From Rhodobacterales bacterium UBA5972 (GTDB taxonomy: Bacteria > Pseudomonadota > Alphaproteobacteria > Rhodobacterales > Rhodobacteraceae): a DNA stretch of 8,628 nt. The notes under the pieces are model-generated. The model made no database searches, was not told where the DNA came from, and saw only the letters and a list, made by a program, of their open reading frames with translations. Position numbers and translations under genes: made by a program. This document shows positions 1-7,680 of the stretch, piece by piece; position 1 is the first letter of the stretch, and each line of letters starts with the position of its first letter. The stretch spans positions 1-8,628 of the forward strand of contig DJBQ01000077.1 of the NCBI GenBank assembly GCA_002430125.1. Direction: 5' to 3'.

Positions 1-1136
1 CCAACCAAAGGCGCGATTTCGCGTGCCAGAGCTTCGATCCGTTTGATACGTTCAGCTTGTGAGCCGAGCTTGTTGTGGAAGGTGACGTTCTCAAGCGGTT
101 TGCCCATACCCTCCAAGCCAATGGATTTCACTGTACGCAGATCGTTTTCCCAAAAGAACTTCGCATCCGACAGACGCGCGAACAGCACTTTCTGGTTGCC
201 CGCCAGAATGGTCGCGCCATCATCGACAGTGTGCCGATTGGCCACGGTCACGAACTTTTCAATCCGCCCGCTTGCCGGATTGCGCACCGAGAAAAACTTT
301 TGATGTTCGCGCATGGAGGTCTGCAAAACCTCGGGCGGCAGATCCAAAAAATCCGCCGCAATATCGCCCATCAGTACGACCGGCCATTCAACCAGTCCGG
401 CAACTTCGGCCAAAAGCCCTTTGTCCTCAACCACTTCAAGGCCCAGCGCAAAAGCCTGCGTCGTGGCATCCGCCCAAATGTGATCGGCGCGTTCACTGGC
501 ATCCAGAACCACAAACGCCCGCTTCAGGCGCAAAACATAGTCGTCAAACGACGTAACCTTGAACCGCGCTGGCGCCATAAACCGGTGGCCTTCGGTGCTG
601 TCAGCTGCCACCAAATGATCAACGACAACCGGTACGGTTTTCACCCCGGCCTGATTGGTAAGAATGCACAGGATCGACTGCAATGGCCGCACCCAACGCA
701 GGCTGCCGCTGCCCCAACGCATGCTTTTGGGCCAAGGGAAATTGCGGATCGTGGCCGTCACCACCTCGGCCACCACGTCCGAGGCAGCACGCCCAGGTTT
801 GTCGATCACCGCAAAAAATAACTGGCCCTTTTTCTCGTCCCTGACCTCAAGCTGATCGCGCGTAAGGCCGGTTGCGCGTAAAAACCCGTCAACCGCCTGC
901 ACCGGCGCATCCGTGCGCGGCCCTTTGCGTTCTTCACGCAAGCCGGGCGAGCGATCCAGCACACCCGTCACCGTCAAACACAACCGGCGCGGTGTGGCAA
1001 AAGCCGCCGCACTTTCATAGGTGATCCCGGCCTCAACCAGCCCGTTTGTCACAAGCGCACGCAAATCCTCGGCCGCGCGTTTTTGCATCCTTGCGGGGAT
1101 TTCTTCGCTAAACAGTTCCAGCAACAGATCGGGCAT
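1..1136 (-). CDS. glyS: Glycine--tRNA ligase beta subunit, N-terminal 378 codons (runs off the window)
   Basis: This is the beta subunit of the bacterial alpha2-beta2 glycyl-tRNA synthetase, a cytoplasmic enzyme that charges tRNA-Gly. The beta chain contributes mainly tRNA binding. The frame is open from the ATG at 1136 to the window edge. The protein starts MPDLLLELFSEEIPARMQ, the typical family N-terminus. Other family signatures follow: FATPRRL near residue 48, ERKGPR near 73, FPWPKSMRWGSGSLRWVRP near 134, and GHRFMAP near 187. About 378 residues are present against roughly 690-700 for the family, so the C-terminal HD-like and anticodon-binding parts lie outside the window. The start lies 3 nt after the stop of the DUF6446 gene, and a weak GAAAGA precedes it, so it is probably read from the same transcript as glyQ. 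The gene looks intact as far as it is visible. Confidence 0.97.
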   Translation of the reverse strand, partial: MPDLLLELFSEEIPARMQKRAAEDLRALVTNGLVEAGITYESAAAFATPRRLCLTVTGVLDRSPGLREERKGPRTDAPVQAVDGFLRATGLTRDQLEVRDEKKGQLFFAVIDKPGRAASDVVAEVVTATIRNFPWPKSMRWGSGSLRWVRPLQSILCILTNQAGVKTVPVVVDHLVAADSTEGHRFMAPARFKVTSFDDYVLRLKRAFVVLDASERADHIWADATTQAFALGLEVVEDKGLLAEVAGLVEWPVVLMGDIAADFLDLPPEVLQTSMREHQKFFSVRNPASGRIEKFVTVANRHTVDDGATILAGNQKVLFARLSDAKFFWENDLRTVKSIGLEGMGKPLENVTFHNKLGSQAERIKRIEALAREIAPLV

Positions 1137-1139
1137 GTG

Positions 1140-1700
1140 TTATCTTTCAGGTGGCTGGGGGCAATTGGCGGGCAGTTTTTCACCGGCGTAAACCGCCTCG
1201 CCGCACGCATTAATCTGGTTCCAGGCATAAGCCCGACCATCGTCGTAAACCGCAATGACCCGATCGACGCCGTATTGAATATCGGCCTGCCCCAGAAACG
1301 CCAGAGCGGTGCCAGCTTCCAGATCCTGTGTCAGTTTGGCGCTGTCAAAACAGTCAAACCAAACCGGCGCCTTCAGCGGCGTCGGGTCCTCGTAAATCAC
1401 ATACGTTTCGGTCATCATCGGAATTGACCGCCCAAAGGTAAAACAGGCTTTGAACTTCAAAGGGCTGGTATCTGCGTTAATGCCCTGAAATCCACTAACC
1501 GTAATCGCCTCGGGCATTGCATCACGCAGGCGCGTCAGGCGCAGATCAACCTCGCCCTTCATCGGTTGTGACGCCGAGGTTTGCACAGCATCGGGGGCTG
1601 GCAACGCATAATAATAAGCGTAATTCTGGAAATACCACAGCACCGCACCAAAAACCAAAGCAAACCCCAACATCAGACTGATCAACAAACGCCCACTCAT
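1140..1700 (-). CDS. DUF6446 family membrane-anchored protein between glyQ and glyS
   Basis: The product is 186 aa and its function is unknown. Residues 4-24 form one strongly hydrophobic segment after a short MSGR start, so the protein is probably a single-pass inner-membrane protein, or has an uncleaved signal anchor, with the rest in the periplasm. The soluble part has four cysteines (C86, C117, C166, C180), which could form two disulfides. Sequences such as [20 protein letters not shown] and [13 protein letters not shown] match what I recall of the DUF6446 family, found in Rhodobacterales at this same position. Older annotations calling relatives 'histidine kinase' are not supported, as no kinase motif is present. 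I chose the ATG at 1700 because it overlaps the glyQ stop as ATGA and begins directly before the membrane segment. Upstream extension would only add a translation of glyQ in another frame. The coupling to glyQ and glyS suggests shared expression, not necessarily a shared job. Confidence 0.88.
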   Translation of the reverse strand: MSGRLLISLMLGFALVFGAVLWYFQNYAYYYALPAPDAVQTSASQPMKGEVDLRLTRLRDAMPEAITVSGFQGINADTSPLKFKACFTFGRSIPMMTETYVIYEDPTPLKAPVWFDCFDSAKLTQDLEAGTALAFLGQADIQYGVDRVIAVYDDGRAYAWNQINACGEAVYAGEKLPANCPQPPER

Positions 1701-2620
1701 GCCGTGCCCGCCGCAGTGGTTTGCACAAACGCATCGGCGCAGGCCTTGGCCAAGGCACGCACCCGCCCGATATAGGCTTGCCGTTCGGTCACCGAAATCA
1801 CCCCACGCGCGTCCAGCAAATTGAACAGGTGGCTGGCCTTGATGCATTGGTCATAGGCGGGTTGCGCCATCACGATGGTTTTGCCGGTTTTCGGGTCCAG
1901 ATGCGAATGCGTCAGGATCGCCGAACATTCCGCCTCGGCATCCCTAAAATGCTGCAACAAGACATCGGTATTGGCGACGTCAAAGTTATACCGCGAATAT
2001 TCTTCCTCGGCTTGCCGGAACACATCACCGTAACTTAAGGCAATCACCGCGTCGGGGTCGTTAAATGGCATGTCCATCACATGATCGACGCCCAGAACAT
2101 ACATCGCCAACCGTTCCAACCCATAGGTCAGTTCGCCGGATACCGGATTGCAGTCATAGCCGCCAACCTGTTGGAAATAGGTGAACTGGCTGACTTCCAT
2201 ACCGTCACACCAAACTTCCCAACCCAGACCCCAGGCGCCCAGTGTCGGCGATTCCCAATCATCCTCGACAAAGCGGATGTCATGCAGGTCCATATCAATG
2301 CCAATGGCCGCAAGTGATCCCAGATACAACGCCTGCAAATCCGGTGGGCTGGGTTTGATCAGCACCTGATACTGATAATAATGCTGCAAACGGTTCGGGT
2401 TTTCGCCATACCGCCCATCGGTTGGCCGACGCGACGGTTGCACATACGCTGCTGCCCAAGGTTTGCTGCCAAGCGAACGCAGCGTTGTCGCCGGGTGAAA
2501 CGTACCGGCGCCGACTTCCATGTCGTAAGGCTGCAACACAGCGCAGCCTTTGGCCGCCCAATAGGCCTGCAGGCGCAGAATAACCTCTTGAAAGCTGCGC
2601 GGTTTACCCGAAAATTCCAT
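1697..2620 (-). CDS. glyQ: Glycine--tRNA ligase alpha subunit
   Basis: This is the catalytic alpha chain of the alpha2-beta2 glycyl-tRNA synthetase, a class II enzyme that forms glycyl-adenylate and transfers glycine to tRNA-Gly together with GlyS. The product is 307 aa, the usual family length. Clear signatures are [16 protein letters not shown] (residues 30-45), the class II motif 2 region with [17 protein letters not shown] (61-77), [15 protein letters not shown] (137-151) and the motif 3 segment [12 protein letters not shown] (163-174). The motif 2 and motif 3 arginines are present. The ATG at 2620 starts [18 protein letters not shown], the standard N-terminus, with an AAAGGGCG ribosome-binding stretch upstream. 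The stop overlaps the next gene's ATG by 4 bp. It is the first gene of the operon glyQ-DUF6446-glyS. I see no truncation or other oddity. Confidence 0.98.
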   Translation of the reverse strand: MEFSGKPRSFQEVILRLQAYWAAKGCAVLQPYDMEVGAGTFHPATTLRSLGSKPWAAAYVQPSRRPTDGRYGENPNRLQHYYQYQVLIKPSPPDLQALYLGSLAAIGIDMDLHDIRFVEDDWESPTLGAWGLGWEVWCDGMEVSQFTYFQQVGGYDCNPVSGELTYGLERLAMYVLGVDHVMDMPFNDPDAVIALSYGDVFRQAEEEYSRYNFDVANTDVLLQHFRDAEAECSAILTHSHLDPKTGKTIVMAQPAYDQCIKASHLFNLLDARGVISVTERQAYIGRVRALAKACADAFVQTTAAGTA

Positions 2621-2674
2621 GACTTTCGCCCTTTGTGCGCCGCTGTTGACGCCGTTCTGTGCCGATTGGCGTTC

Positions 2675-2703
2675 TCAATAGGCAACAGGGCGGCAAGGGT
2701 CAA
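2675..2703 (-). promoter_or_regulatory. Candidate sigma-70-type promoter of the glyQ operon
   Basis: On the minus strand TTGACC (2698-2703) is followed after 17 nt by TATTGA (2675-2680). The -35 matches consensus at five of six positions and the spacing is ideal. The -10 is weak. It lies 54 nt or more upstream of the glyQ ATG in the divergent interval. The assignment rests on pattern only. Confidence 0.4.
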
Positions 2704-2710
2704 TTCCCCA

Positions 2711-2746
2711 AGCAAATGCTTATGTGCAATTCGCGCATGATTTGCT
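2711..2746. repeat. Imperfect dyad (inverted repeat) in the divergent glyQ / pseudoprotease interval
   Basis: AGCAAAT (2711-2717) and ATTTGCT (2740-2746) form a perfect 7-bp inverted repeat. The inner arms continue the symmetry imperfectly: ATGTGCAA on the left pairs with TTCGCGCAT on the right. The dyad lies just upstream of the candidate glyQ -35 box and about 85 bp before the divergent GTG start. It could be an operator or a hairpin, or chance in AT-richer intergenic DNA. I see no other distinct element in 2621-2830 apart from the candidate promoter. Confidence 0.35.
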
Positions 2747-2830
2747 AATGTTGGACCACAAACAATCGGGCTGAGTCTCATCAGGCAATCAGTCTTAACT
2801 AAAACGGGCAATATAAAGGTAGAGAGTTTC

Positions 2831-4564
2831 GTGACACAGGTTACCAAAACGCTTATTTTAGCACTCGGTTTATGCATTCTATTTATGACTTCAGGCGTAC
2901 AGGCGCAAATCTCCTGGATACAAGTTGAAAGCCAACGCAGCATCAACGACACCAAAGCGCGCGCGCAGGTTTATGCTGCCGAGTTTCCGCAAACCAAGGC
3001 ATTCAGCACGCAGACCGGTTGGTATGCCATTGTTCTTGGCCCCATGGACGCCGCTGAGGCGCAAACAACCCTGACGCGGCTAAAGGCCGATGGTCAAATT
3101 CCACGCGACAGCCTGATCACCGATGGCGGCACTCATATCAGCCAGCTATGGCCGCTGTCTGACGGCAGCAGCACGCCCGCAGTTACAACCGCTGAAACCA
3201 CGCCCGAACCGGATGCCCCCGCGCTGATCCCCGACCCAGACCTAAATCAATCGCAAAAGATTGAAAGAAATTGGAGTCGCGACGAAAAAATCCTGTTGCA
3301 GTCGTATTTGATCTGGACCGGTGATTATGAGGGTGCTTTGGACGGCGCATATGGCCCGGGTACCCGTCGGTCGATCAGGTTGTTTCAGGAACGCAACGGC
3401 TTTGAGGCAACGGGTGTTTTCACCGAAGATCAAGCCGCCCTTCTGGCGCAAAAATTCACCCAGGCGATGGCGCGACTGGGCGCCGAAAAAGTCCGCGATC
3501 TGGACGCCGGGATCGAAGTTCTGATGCCGCTTGCACTGGTTGAATTTGACCGCTTTGATCCACCGTTCGTGCATTACCGCGCCAAAGACCGCAGCCGACT
3601 GGAAGTGTTGTTGATCAGCCAAGAAGGCGACAGTGCCTCGCTTGCCGGGCTATATGACGTGATGGAAACCTTCGATTTCGTCCCGAGCGAAGGCTATCGC
3701 ACCCAGAAGGCCGACTGGTTCGTTTTGTCCGGGCGCGACGAAAATATCATTTCCTACACCTATGTCCGCCTGCAAGACGGCGCGCTCAAGGGCTTCAGCC
3801 TGATCTGGACACCGGAAATCGACCGCGACATACAGCCTTTCGTTGCGCAAATGTATGAAAGCTATACCCCGATCCAGTCTTACGTTCTGGGCGATGCGGT
3901 TATTCCTGACACGGGTCAGGACGGTCCGACAAATCTGGCAGAAGGCCTTGAAACCCAGATGCCGGATCACGCGCAAACCGGGTTTATCGTGAACGACGCT
4001 GGTTTTGTTGTGGCGCATTCCTCGGTGGTTGACGGATGTTCGCAGTTGTCGATGCTAAACAGCCAGACAGAACTTGAACTGCTGGCCCGAAGCACCGACC
4101 TTAGTCTTGCAATTCTAAAACCCAAAACCGCCTATGAGCCAGCCGGCATTGTGCATTTTTCCAGCGAGGCCCCTGAACGTGGCGCGAATGTTTCAATCGC
4201 CGGGTTTTCGTTTCCGGAAGTGATGACTGTTGCGTCTCTGAACTATGGCACGCTGTCTGATGTGTCGGATGCTGCAGGCACAGCCAATGAAGTTGCCATG
4301 ACTGCCTATCTGGAAGACGGCGATATCGGCGGCCCGGTTCTGGATGATCGCGGCGCGGTTATTGCCATGCATGTGCGGCGTGCCGACAAAATTGGCAATC
4401 AGCCAGTTTCAATGAACTATGCGGTAAAATCCAATTTTATCACAGGCTTTCTGGATCGCCACAACGTTGCTTACAAAAAAGCCGTTGGAACTGACGCACT
4501 TGCGCCCGAGGATATGGCCTCTTGGGCTGGCGATTTCACTGTCAAAGTGTCTTGCTGGAAATAG
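2831..4564 (+). CDS. Secreted SPOR / peptidoglycan-binding protein with a trypsin-like domain that appears catalytically dead
   Basis: The product is 577 aa and starts at GTG 2831, after AAGG and GAGAG purine stretches. Residues 1-25 are a signal peptide ending VQA, so the protein is periplasmic. Residues about 28-97 resemble a SPOR domain, which binds denuded septal peptidoglycan. A Pro/Thr-rich linker follows (about 115-138). Residues about 150-205 are a PG_binding_1 domain with LDGAYGPGTRRSIRLFQ and TGVFTEDQ. Residues about 215-360 are a middle region I cannot assign. Residues about 380-545 look like a trypsin-fold (S1-type) domain: GFIVNDAGFVV, VVDGC, DLSLAIL, and GDIGGPVLDDRGAVIAMHV. The Asp of the triad is plausibly D423. 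The usual GDSGGP serine is I499 (codon ATC at 4325-4327), and the usual His of TNAHVV aligns with S398. Proteolysis is therefore unlikely, and a binding or scaffold role at the cell wall is inferred. The gene stands alone on this strand and shows no frameshift. Confidence 0.87.
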   Translation: MTQVTKTLILALGLCILFMTSGVQAQISWIQVESQRSINDTKARAQVYAAEFPQTKAFSTQTGWYAIVLGPMDAAEAQTTLTRLKADGQIPRDSLITDGGTHISQLWPLSDGSSTPAVTTAETTPEPDAPALIPDPDLNQSQKIERNWSRDEKILLQSYLIWTGDYEGALDGAYGPGTRRSIRLFQERNGFEATGVFTEDQAALLAQKFTQAMARLGAEKVRDLDAGIEVLMPLALVEFDRFDPPFVHYRAKDRSRLEVLLISQEGDSASLAGLYDVMETFDFVPSEGYRTQKADWFVLSGRDENIISYTYVRLQDGALKGFSLIWTPEIDRDIQPFVAQMYESYTPIQSYVLGDAVIPDTGQDGPTNLAEGLETQMPDHAQTGFIVNDAGFVVAHSSVVDGCSQLSMLNSQTELELLARSTDLSLAILKPKTAYEPAGIVHFSSEAPERGANVSIAGFSFPEVMTVASLNYGTLSDVSDAAGTANEVAMTAYLEDGDIGGPVLDDRGAVIAMHVRRADKIGNQPVSMNYAVKSNFITGFLDRHNVAYKKAVGTDALAPEDMASWAGDFTVKVSCWK

Positions 4565-4568
4565 GCCG

Positions 4569-4585
4569 ATCCGCGTTCAGCGGAT
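4569..4585 (+). terminator. Weak hairpin between the convergent genes
   Basis: ATCCGC (4569-4574), a 5-nt loop and GCGGAT (4580-4585) form a perfect 6-bp stem followed by TTT on the plus strand. It begins 5 nt after the pseudoprotease stop and overlaps the last codons of the convergent decarboxylase gene. The stem and T-run are short for an intrinsic terminator, so this is tentative. Confidence 0.3.
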
Positions 4586-6172
4586 TTCCGGCGTCACATG
4601 GATCAGGGTCGGGCCCTTGGTTTTCAGGGCCTGAACAAGGACGCTTTGCAAATCGGTCAACGTTTCTGGCCGAACAGCCGCAGCCCCAAAAGCCTCGGCC
4701 AGTTTGCAGAAATCCGGATTGCGGGCGACCACTGCATTCGGTGCGATCTGCGCGCTTAGCATACCGTCTTCAATCTCTTTCAGCTTGCCATTGTCCCACA
4801 GGATAATCGGCAGGCTTAGGCCAAGTTCGACAGCCACACCAAGCTCCTGCATGGTATAATGGAACCCGTAATCCCCCAGCATCGCAACCACCGGTGCCGC
4901 CCCTAAACCGATTTTGCCGCCAATAGCCGCAGGCAACGCATATCCCAAAGTGCCAAAGCCCGTCGGGTGATGCCAAAGGTTCGGCGCGTTCAGATTGTAA
5001 ACTTCTTTGCCGACATAAGCGAATTGCGTCATGTCTGAATAGAACGTGGTGTCCGCCGGCAAACAATCCTGCATCGAGGCGATAATCCGCACGATGCCGG
5101 GCCTGTCTGCATCAACCTCGGCCACAGACTTGGCCCGCGCCTTTGCTACTTCCTCAGCCGTCCAGCCTTTGGCTGGTTGATGGCCCGCAAGCGCAGTTGC
5201 CAATCCGTCCACAAAGGCGCCAGCATCCCCCAAAACCCCGACTTCGCTGCGATGCCAATCCGTCAGCGCGTGCGGGTCGATATCCACCCTGACCAGCGGC
5301 GCGGTGTTGCCCAGATGATCCCGCCACAGATCCACCTCGGCCAGTTCTGTACCAATAGCGATCACCAGATCAGCCGAGGCAATATTGCCGACGCTATCGT
5401 TGCGCGGTAAAGTTGGGCCAAAGTTCAGCGGATGATCCGACTGAATGATCCCCCGACCGGCATAGGTGCAGAAACTGGCGGCCCCGGCTTGATCCATCAA
5501 TAGCCGCGCAGCCGCCGACGCAGCCTTGGCGCCACCACCAAAGATGAACAACGGACGCTTTGCTGCCATCAGCATCCCTGCCACCTGCACCACCTGCGCA
5601 GTACTTGCCTGCGGGCGTTTGGGCGCAGGCAAAGGCGCTGGGGCCGGCGCGCATGACGCGCCCAAAACATCAATCGGCACCTGAATATACTTGCTGCGAG
5701 GCCGCGCGCAGGCAAATTCCGCCAAAGCCTTGTCAATCAAGCCATATGCCGCCTTGGCGTCCGGTGCTGTACGCGCCCAATCGGTCACCGTCGCCGCCGC
5801 TGCCTCTTGGTCACGCATTTCATGCAAGCGTCCGCGTCCCATCGAACGATGCTCACGCTCAAGACACGAGGCGATCACCAGTATCGGCACTGAATCGCTG
5901 TAGGCCTGACCCAGTGGCGTCATCACGTTACACAGCCCCGGACCGGTGATCACATAGGCCACCCCCGGTTTACCCGTCGCGCGCGCATAGCCATCGGCCA
6001 TGAACCCGGCCCCTTGTTCGTGGCGCGCCAGAACATGGGTGATGCCCGCCTGTTCGATCCCGCGGTAAAGCTCGATATTATGCACACCGGGTATCCCAAA
6101 AATCACATCAACCCCGCGCGCCTTTAACGCCATCGACATTTGTGCGCCCAAGGGGCGGTTCTGATTGGGCAT
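4577..6172 (-). CDS. Thiamine-diphosphate-dependent enzyme, acetolactate synthase-like (possibly a 5-guanidino-2-oxopentanoate decarboxylase type)
   Basis: The product is 531 aa, the usual length for ThDP-dependent 2-oxo acid decarboxylases and acetolactate synthases. The N-terminal pyrimidine-binding domain (about 5-170) contains RHEQGAGFMADGYAR, with E52 as the cofactor-activating glutamate, and ITGPGLCNVMTPLGQAYSD. A central domain (about 190-325) has FGGGAK. The C-terminal pyrophosphate-binding domain (about 355-530) has LGDYGFHYTMQELGVA with D434 and LWDNGKLKEIE with N461. D434 and N461 are the expected metal ligands of the GDG-(N)-NN motif, which here reads GDY and DN. The overall pattern recalls 2-ketoarginine decarboxylases (AruI type), but the substrate cannot be fixed from sequence alone. 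No acetolactate synthase small subunit gene is nearby. I chose the ATG at 6172 because a GGAG ribosome-binding site precedes it. The upstream in-frame extension would overlap trkH. It lies 2 nt after the trkH stop, which indicates co-transcription. Confidence 0.9.
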   Translation of the reverse strand: MPNQNRPLGAQMSMALKARGVDVIFGIPGVHNIELYRGIEQAGITHVLARHEQGAGFMADGYARATGKPGVAYVITGPGLCNVMTPLGQAYSDSVPILVIASCLEREHRSMGRGRLHEMRDQEAAAATVTDWARTAPDAKAAYGLIDKALAEFACARPRSKYIQVPIDVLGASCAPAPAPLPAPKRPQASTAQVVQVAGMLMAAKRPLFIFGGGAKAASAAARLLMDQAGAASFCTYAGRGIIQSDHPLNFGPTLPRNDSVGNIASADLVIAIGTELAEVDLWRDHLGNTAPLVRVDIDPHALTDWHRSEVGVLGDAGAFVDGLATALAGHQPAKGWTAEEVAKARAKSVAEVDADRPGIVRIIASMQDCLPADTTFYSDMTQFAYVGKEVYNLNAPNLWHHPTGFGTLGYALPAAIGGKIGLGAAPVVAMLGDYGFHYTMQELGVAVELGLSLPIILWDNGKLKEIEDGMLSAQIAPNAVVARNPDFCKLAEAFGAAAVRPETLTDLQSVLVQALKTKGPTLIHVTPEIR

Positions 6173-6174
6173 AG

Positions 6175-7623
6175 TTATCTCCGCCAAAAACTGATGGTCA
6201 ACAAAACGTAAACCGACATAAGCTCCAACCGGCCGATCAGCATGGCGGCGATCAACAGCCATTTGGCCGGATCATTCAGACCGCCGAAATTGCCTGAAGG
6301 TCCGATTTGGGATCCAAGTCCGGGCCCGACATTGGAAAGCGCTGTGGCGGCTCCGGAAATCGAGGTTATCAGATCAAGCCCGGTAAAGCCCAACAAGATC
6401 GAGAACACTGCAAGTGACACCATGAACAGCATGAAAAATGCGATGACCGAAGATAACACTTCTTCGGAAACCGGACGTCCGTCATATCTGGGGACGAAAA
6501 TTCCATTCGGTGAATGGATTTTCCTGATCTGCGCCCGGATTGACGCCAATAGCAACTGATAGCGAAATATCTTGACCGAACAACAAGTTGACCCGGCACA
6601 GCCACCGATAAGCCCAATCAGGAAAAACAGAATTATTGGAAAGTTCCCCCACAATTGATAGTCAACGCTGGCATACCCGGTGCCCGAAATTATCGACGTT
6701 ACATTGAACAACGCTTCGCGCAGGGAATGTTCAAAATGGTCACCGTTCACAAAAATCCGGTAAATCGAAATAATGACAACCAGGATCAGGATTAACAAAA
6801 CGAAGCCTCGCGCTTGCACATCGCGCCACAAGGGAAAAAGGCTGCCTCCTAGAATTTGCACATAGCGCACGAATGGCAGACTGGCTAAAATCATGAAAAC
6901 CGAGGCGATATATTCCGCCGGCCCCTGAAAAGTTCCAAACGAGGCGTCATAGTTGGAAAATCCGCCAGTGGATAGTGTGGTCAACGCATGCACCAAGGCG
7001 TCAAACGGCGCCAGTCCGACCGCCAAATACGATAATAAGCAGGCTGTGGTTAGCGCCAGATAAATGATTGATATCCGCTTGGCGATTTCGGTTGCCCGTG
7101 GCAGAATTTTACCAAGGGTTTCAAAACCTTCCGAGCGGAAAATCTGCATCCCCCCAACCCCAAGAGTTGGCAGGAAAACCATCGCCACAACAATAATGCC
7201 GATGCCGCCAAACCATTGTAGAAGTCCGCGCCACAGCAACAACCCTCGCGGCAGGTCATCAAGCCCGGTGAAAACCGTGGAACCTGTGGTGGTAATCCCC
7301 GAAACTGCCTCAAAAAACGCATCGACAAACCGCGCTTCGGTCGCGCCGAAATAAAACGGCAACGCCCCAAACAACGGCAGCGCCACCCAGATCAAAGTTG
7401 TCACCAGAAAGGTCTGCTGAATGGTCAACCCCTGCCCGGTGCCATTGACGCAGGCAATCGCCAGCAGCCCGCCGGTCAGTGCAGTCACCACCCCGGACGA
7501 GGCAAAAACACCCCATTGACCGTTTTGATCCGCCAATTCCAACGCCATAGGCAGAACCATCGCCGCGCCCAGAACCGCAACCACAAGGCCGATAATATAT
7601 CCAACGGGACGCAGATCAATCAT
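6175..7623 (-). CDS. trkH: TrkH family potassium uptake protein
   Basis: This is an inner-membrane potassium-translocating subunit of the Trk/Ktr superfamily, 482 aa (normal length), with about ten or more hydrophobic segments. The four pore-loop motifs are visible in order: SGITTTGSTVF (residues 108-118), TLSTGGFSNY (216-225), SIISGTGYAS (310-319) and SNVGPGLG (430-437). Their glycines (G114, G220, G316, G433) fit the selectivity filter. Other family signatures are WFGGIGIIV (137-145), GGMQIFRSE (157-165), GCAGST (341-346) and the C-terminal GRLELMSVYVLLTISFWRR. The NAD/ATP-binding regulatory partner TrkA is not encoded in the window, so it must come from elsewhere. The ATG at 7623 is the only good start, because an in-frame TGA lies about 54 nt upstream and no other start codon intervenes. 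No clear Shine-Dalgarno precedes it. TTGACA (7653-7658) and TTGACC (7670-7675) upstream could be -35 boxes, but I see no good -10. Confidence 0.95.
   Translation of the reverse strand: MIDLRPVGYIIGLVVAVLGAAMVLPMALELADQNGQWGVFASSGVVTALTGGLLAIACVNGTGQGLTIQQTFLVTTLIWVALPLFGALPFYFGATEARFVDAFFEAVSGITTTGSTVFTGLDDLPRGLLLWRGLLQWFGGIGIIVVAMVFLPTLGVGGMQIFRSEGFETLGKILPRATEIAKRISIIYLALTTACLLSYLAVGLAPFDALVHALTTLSTGGFSNYDASFGTFQGPAEYIASVFMILASLPFVRYVQILGGSLFPLWRDVQARGFVLLILILVVIISIYRIFVNGDHFEHSLREALFNVTSIISGTGYASVDYQLWGNFPIILFFLIGLIGGCAGSTCCSVKIFRYQLLLASIRAQIRKIHSPNGIFVPRYDGRPVSEEVLSSVIAFFMLFMVSLAVFSILLGFTGLDLITSISGAATALSNVGPGLGSQIGPSGNFGGLNDPAKWLLIAAMLIGRLELMSVYVLLTISFWRR
6179..6182 (-). promoter_or_regulatory. 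Ribosome-binding site deciding the start of the ThDP enzyme
   Basis: GGAG within GGCGGAGA lies 6 nt before the ATG at 6172, inside the last codons of trkH. It supports this start over an in-frame ATG 30 codons upstream that would overlap trkH. Confidence 0.7.
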
Positions 7624-7680
7624 GACGAACGGTTGATGCCACGACGCTTGCCTGTCAAGCCCTGTTGCTGGTCAAAAGCT

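Noticed and set aside
75..821. Plus-strand open frame of 248 codons
   Set aside because: It is antisense to glyS, whose minus-strand translation has unmistakable family motifs throughout. The plus-strand product has no recognisable features.
2812..2817. TATAAA as the -10 box of the plus-strand gene
   Set aside because: It sits only about 13 bp before the GTG start and overlaps the ribosome-binding region, and no -35 hexamer is found at the right distance.
2359..2955. Minus-strand open frame of 198 codons spanning the glyQ start and the divergent interval
   Set aside because: It overlaps glyQ in another frame and runs antisense into the signal-peptide gene. Its sequence is Cys/Arg-rich shadow.
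3242..3622. Minus-strand open frame of 126 codons inside the pseudoprotease gene
   Set aside because: It is antisense to the peptidoglycan-binding domain and has no motif or ribosome-binding support.
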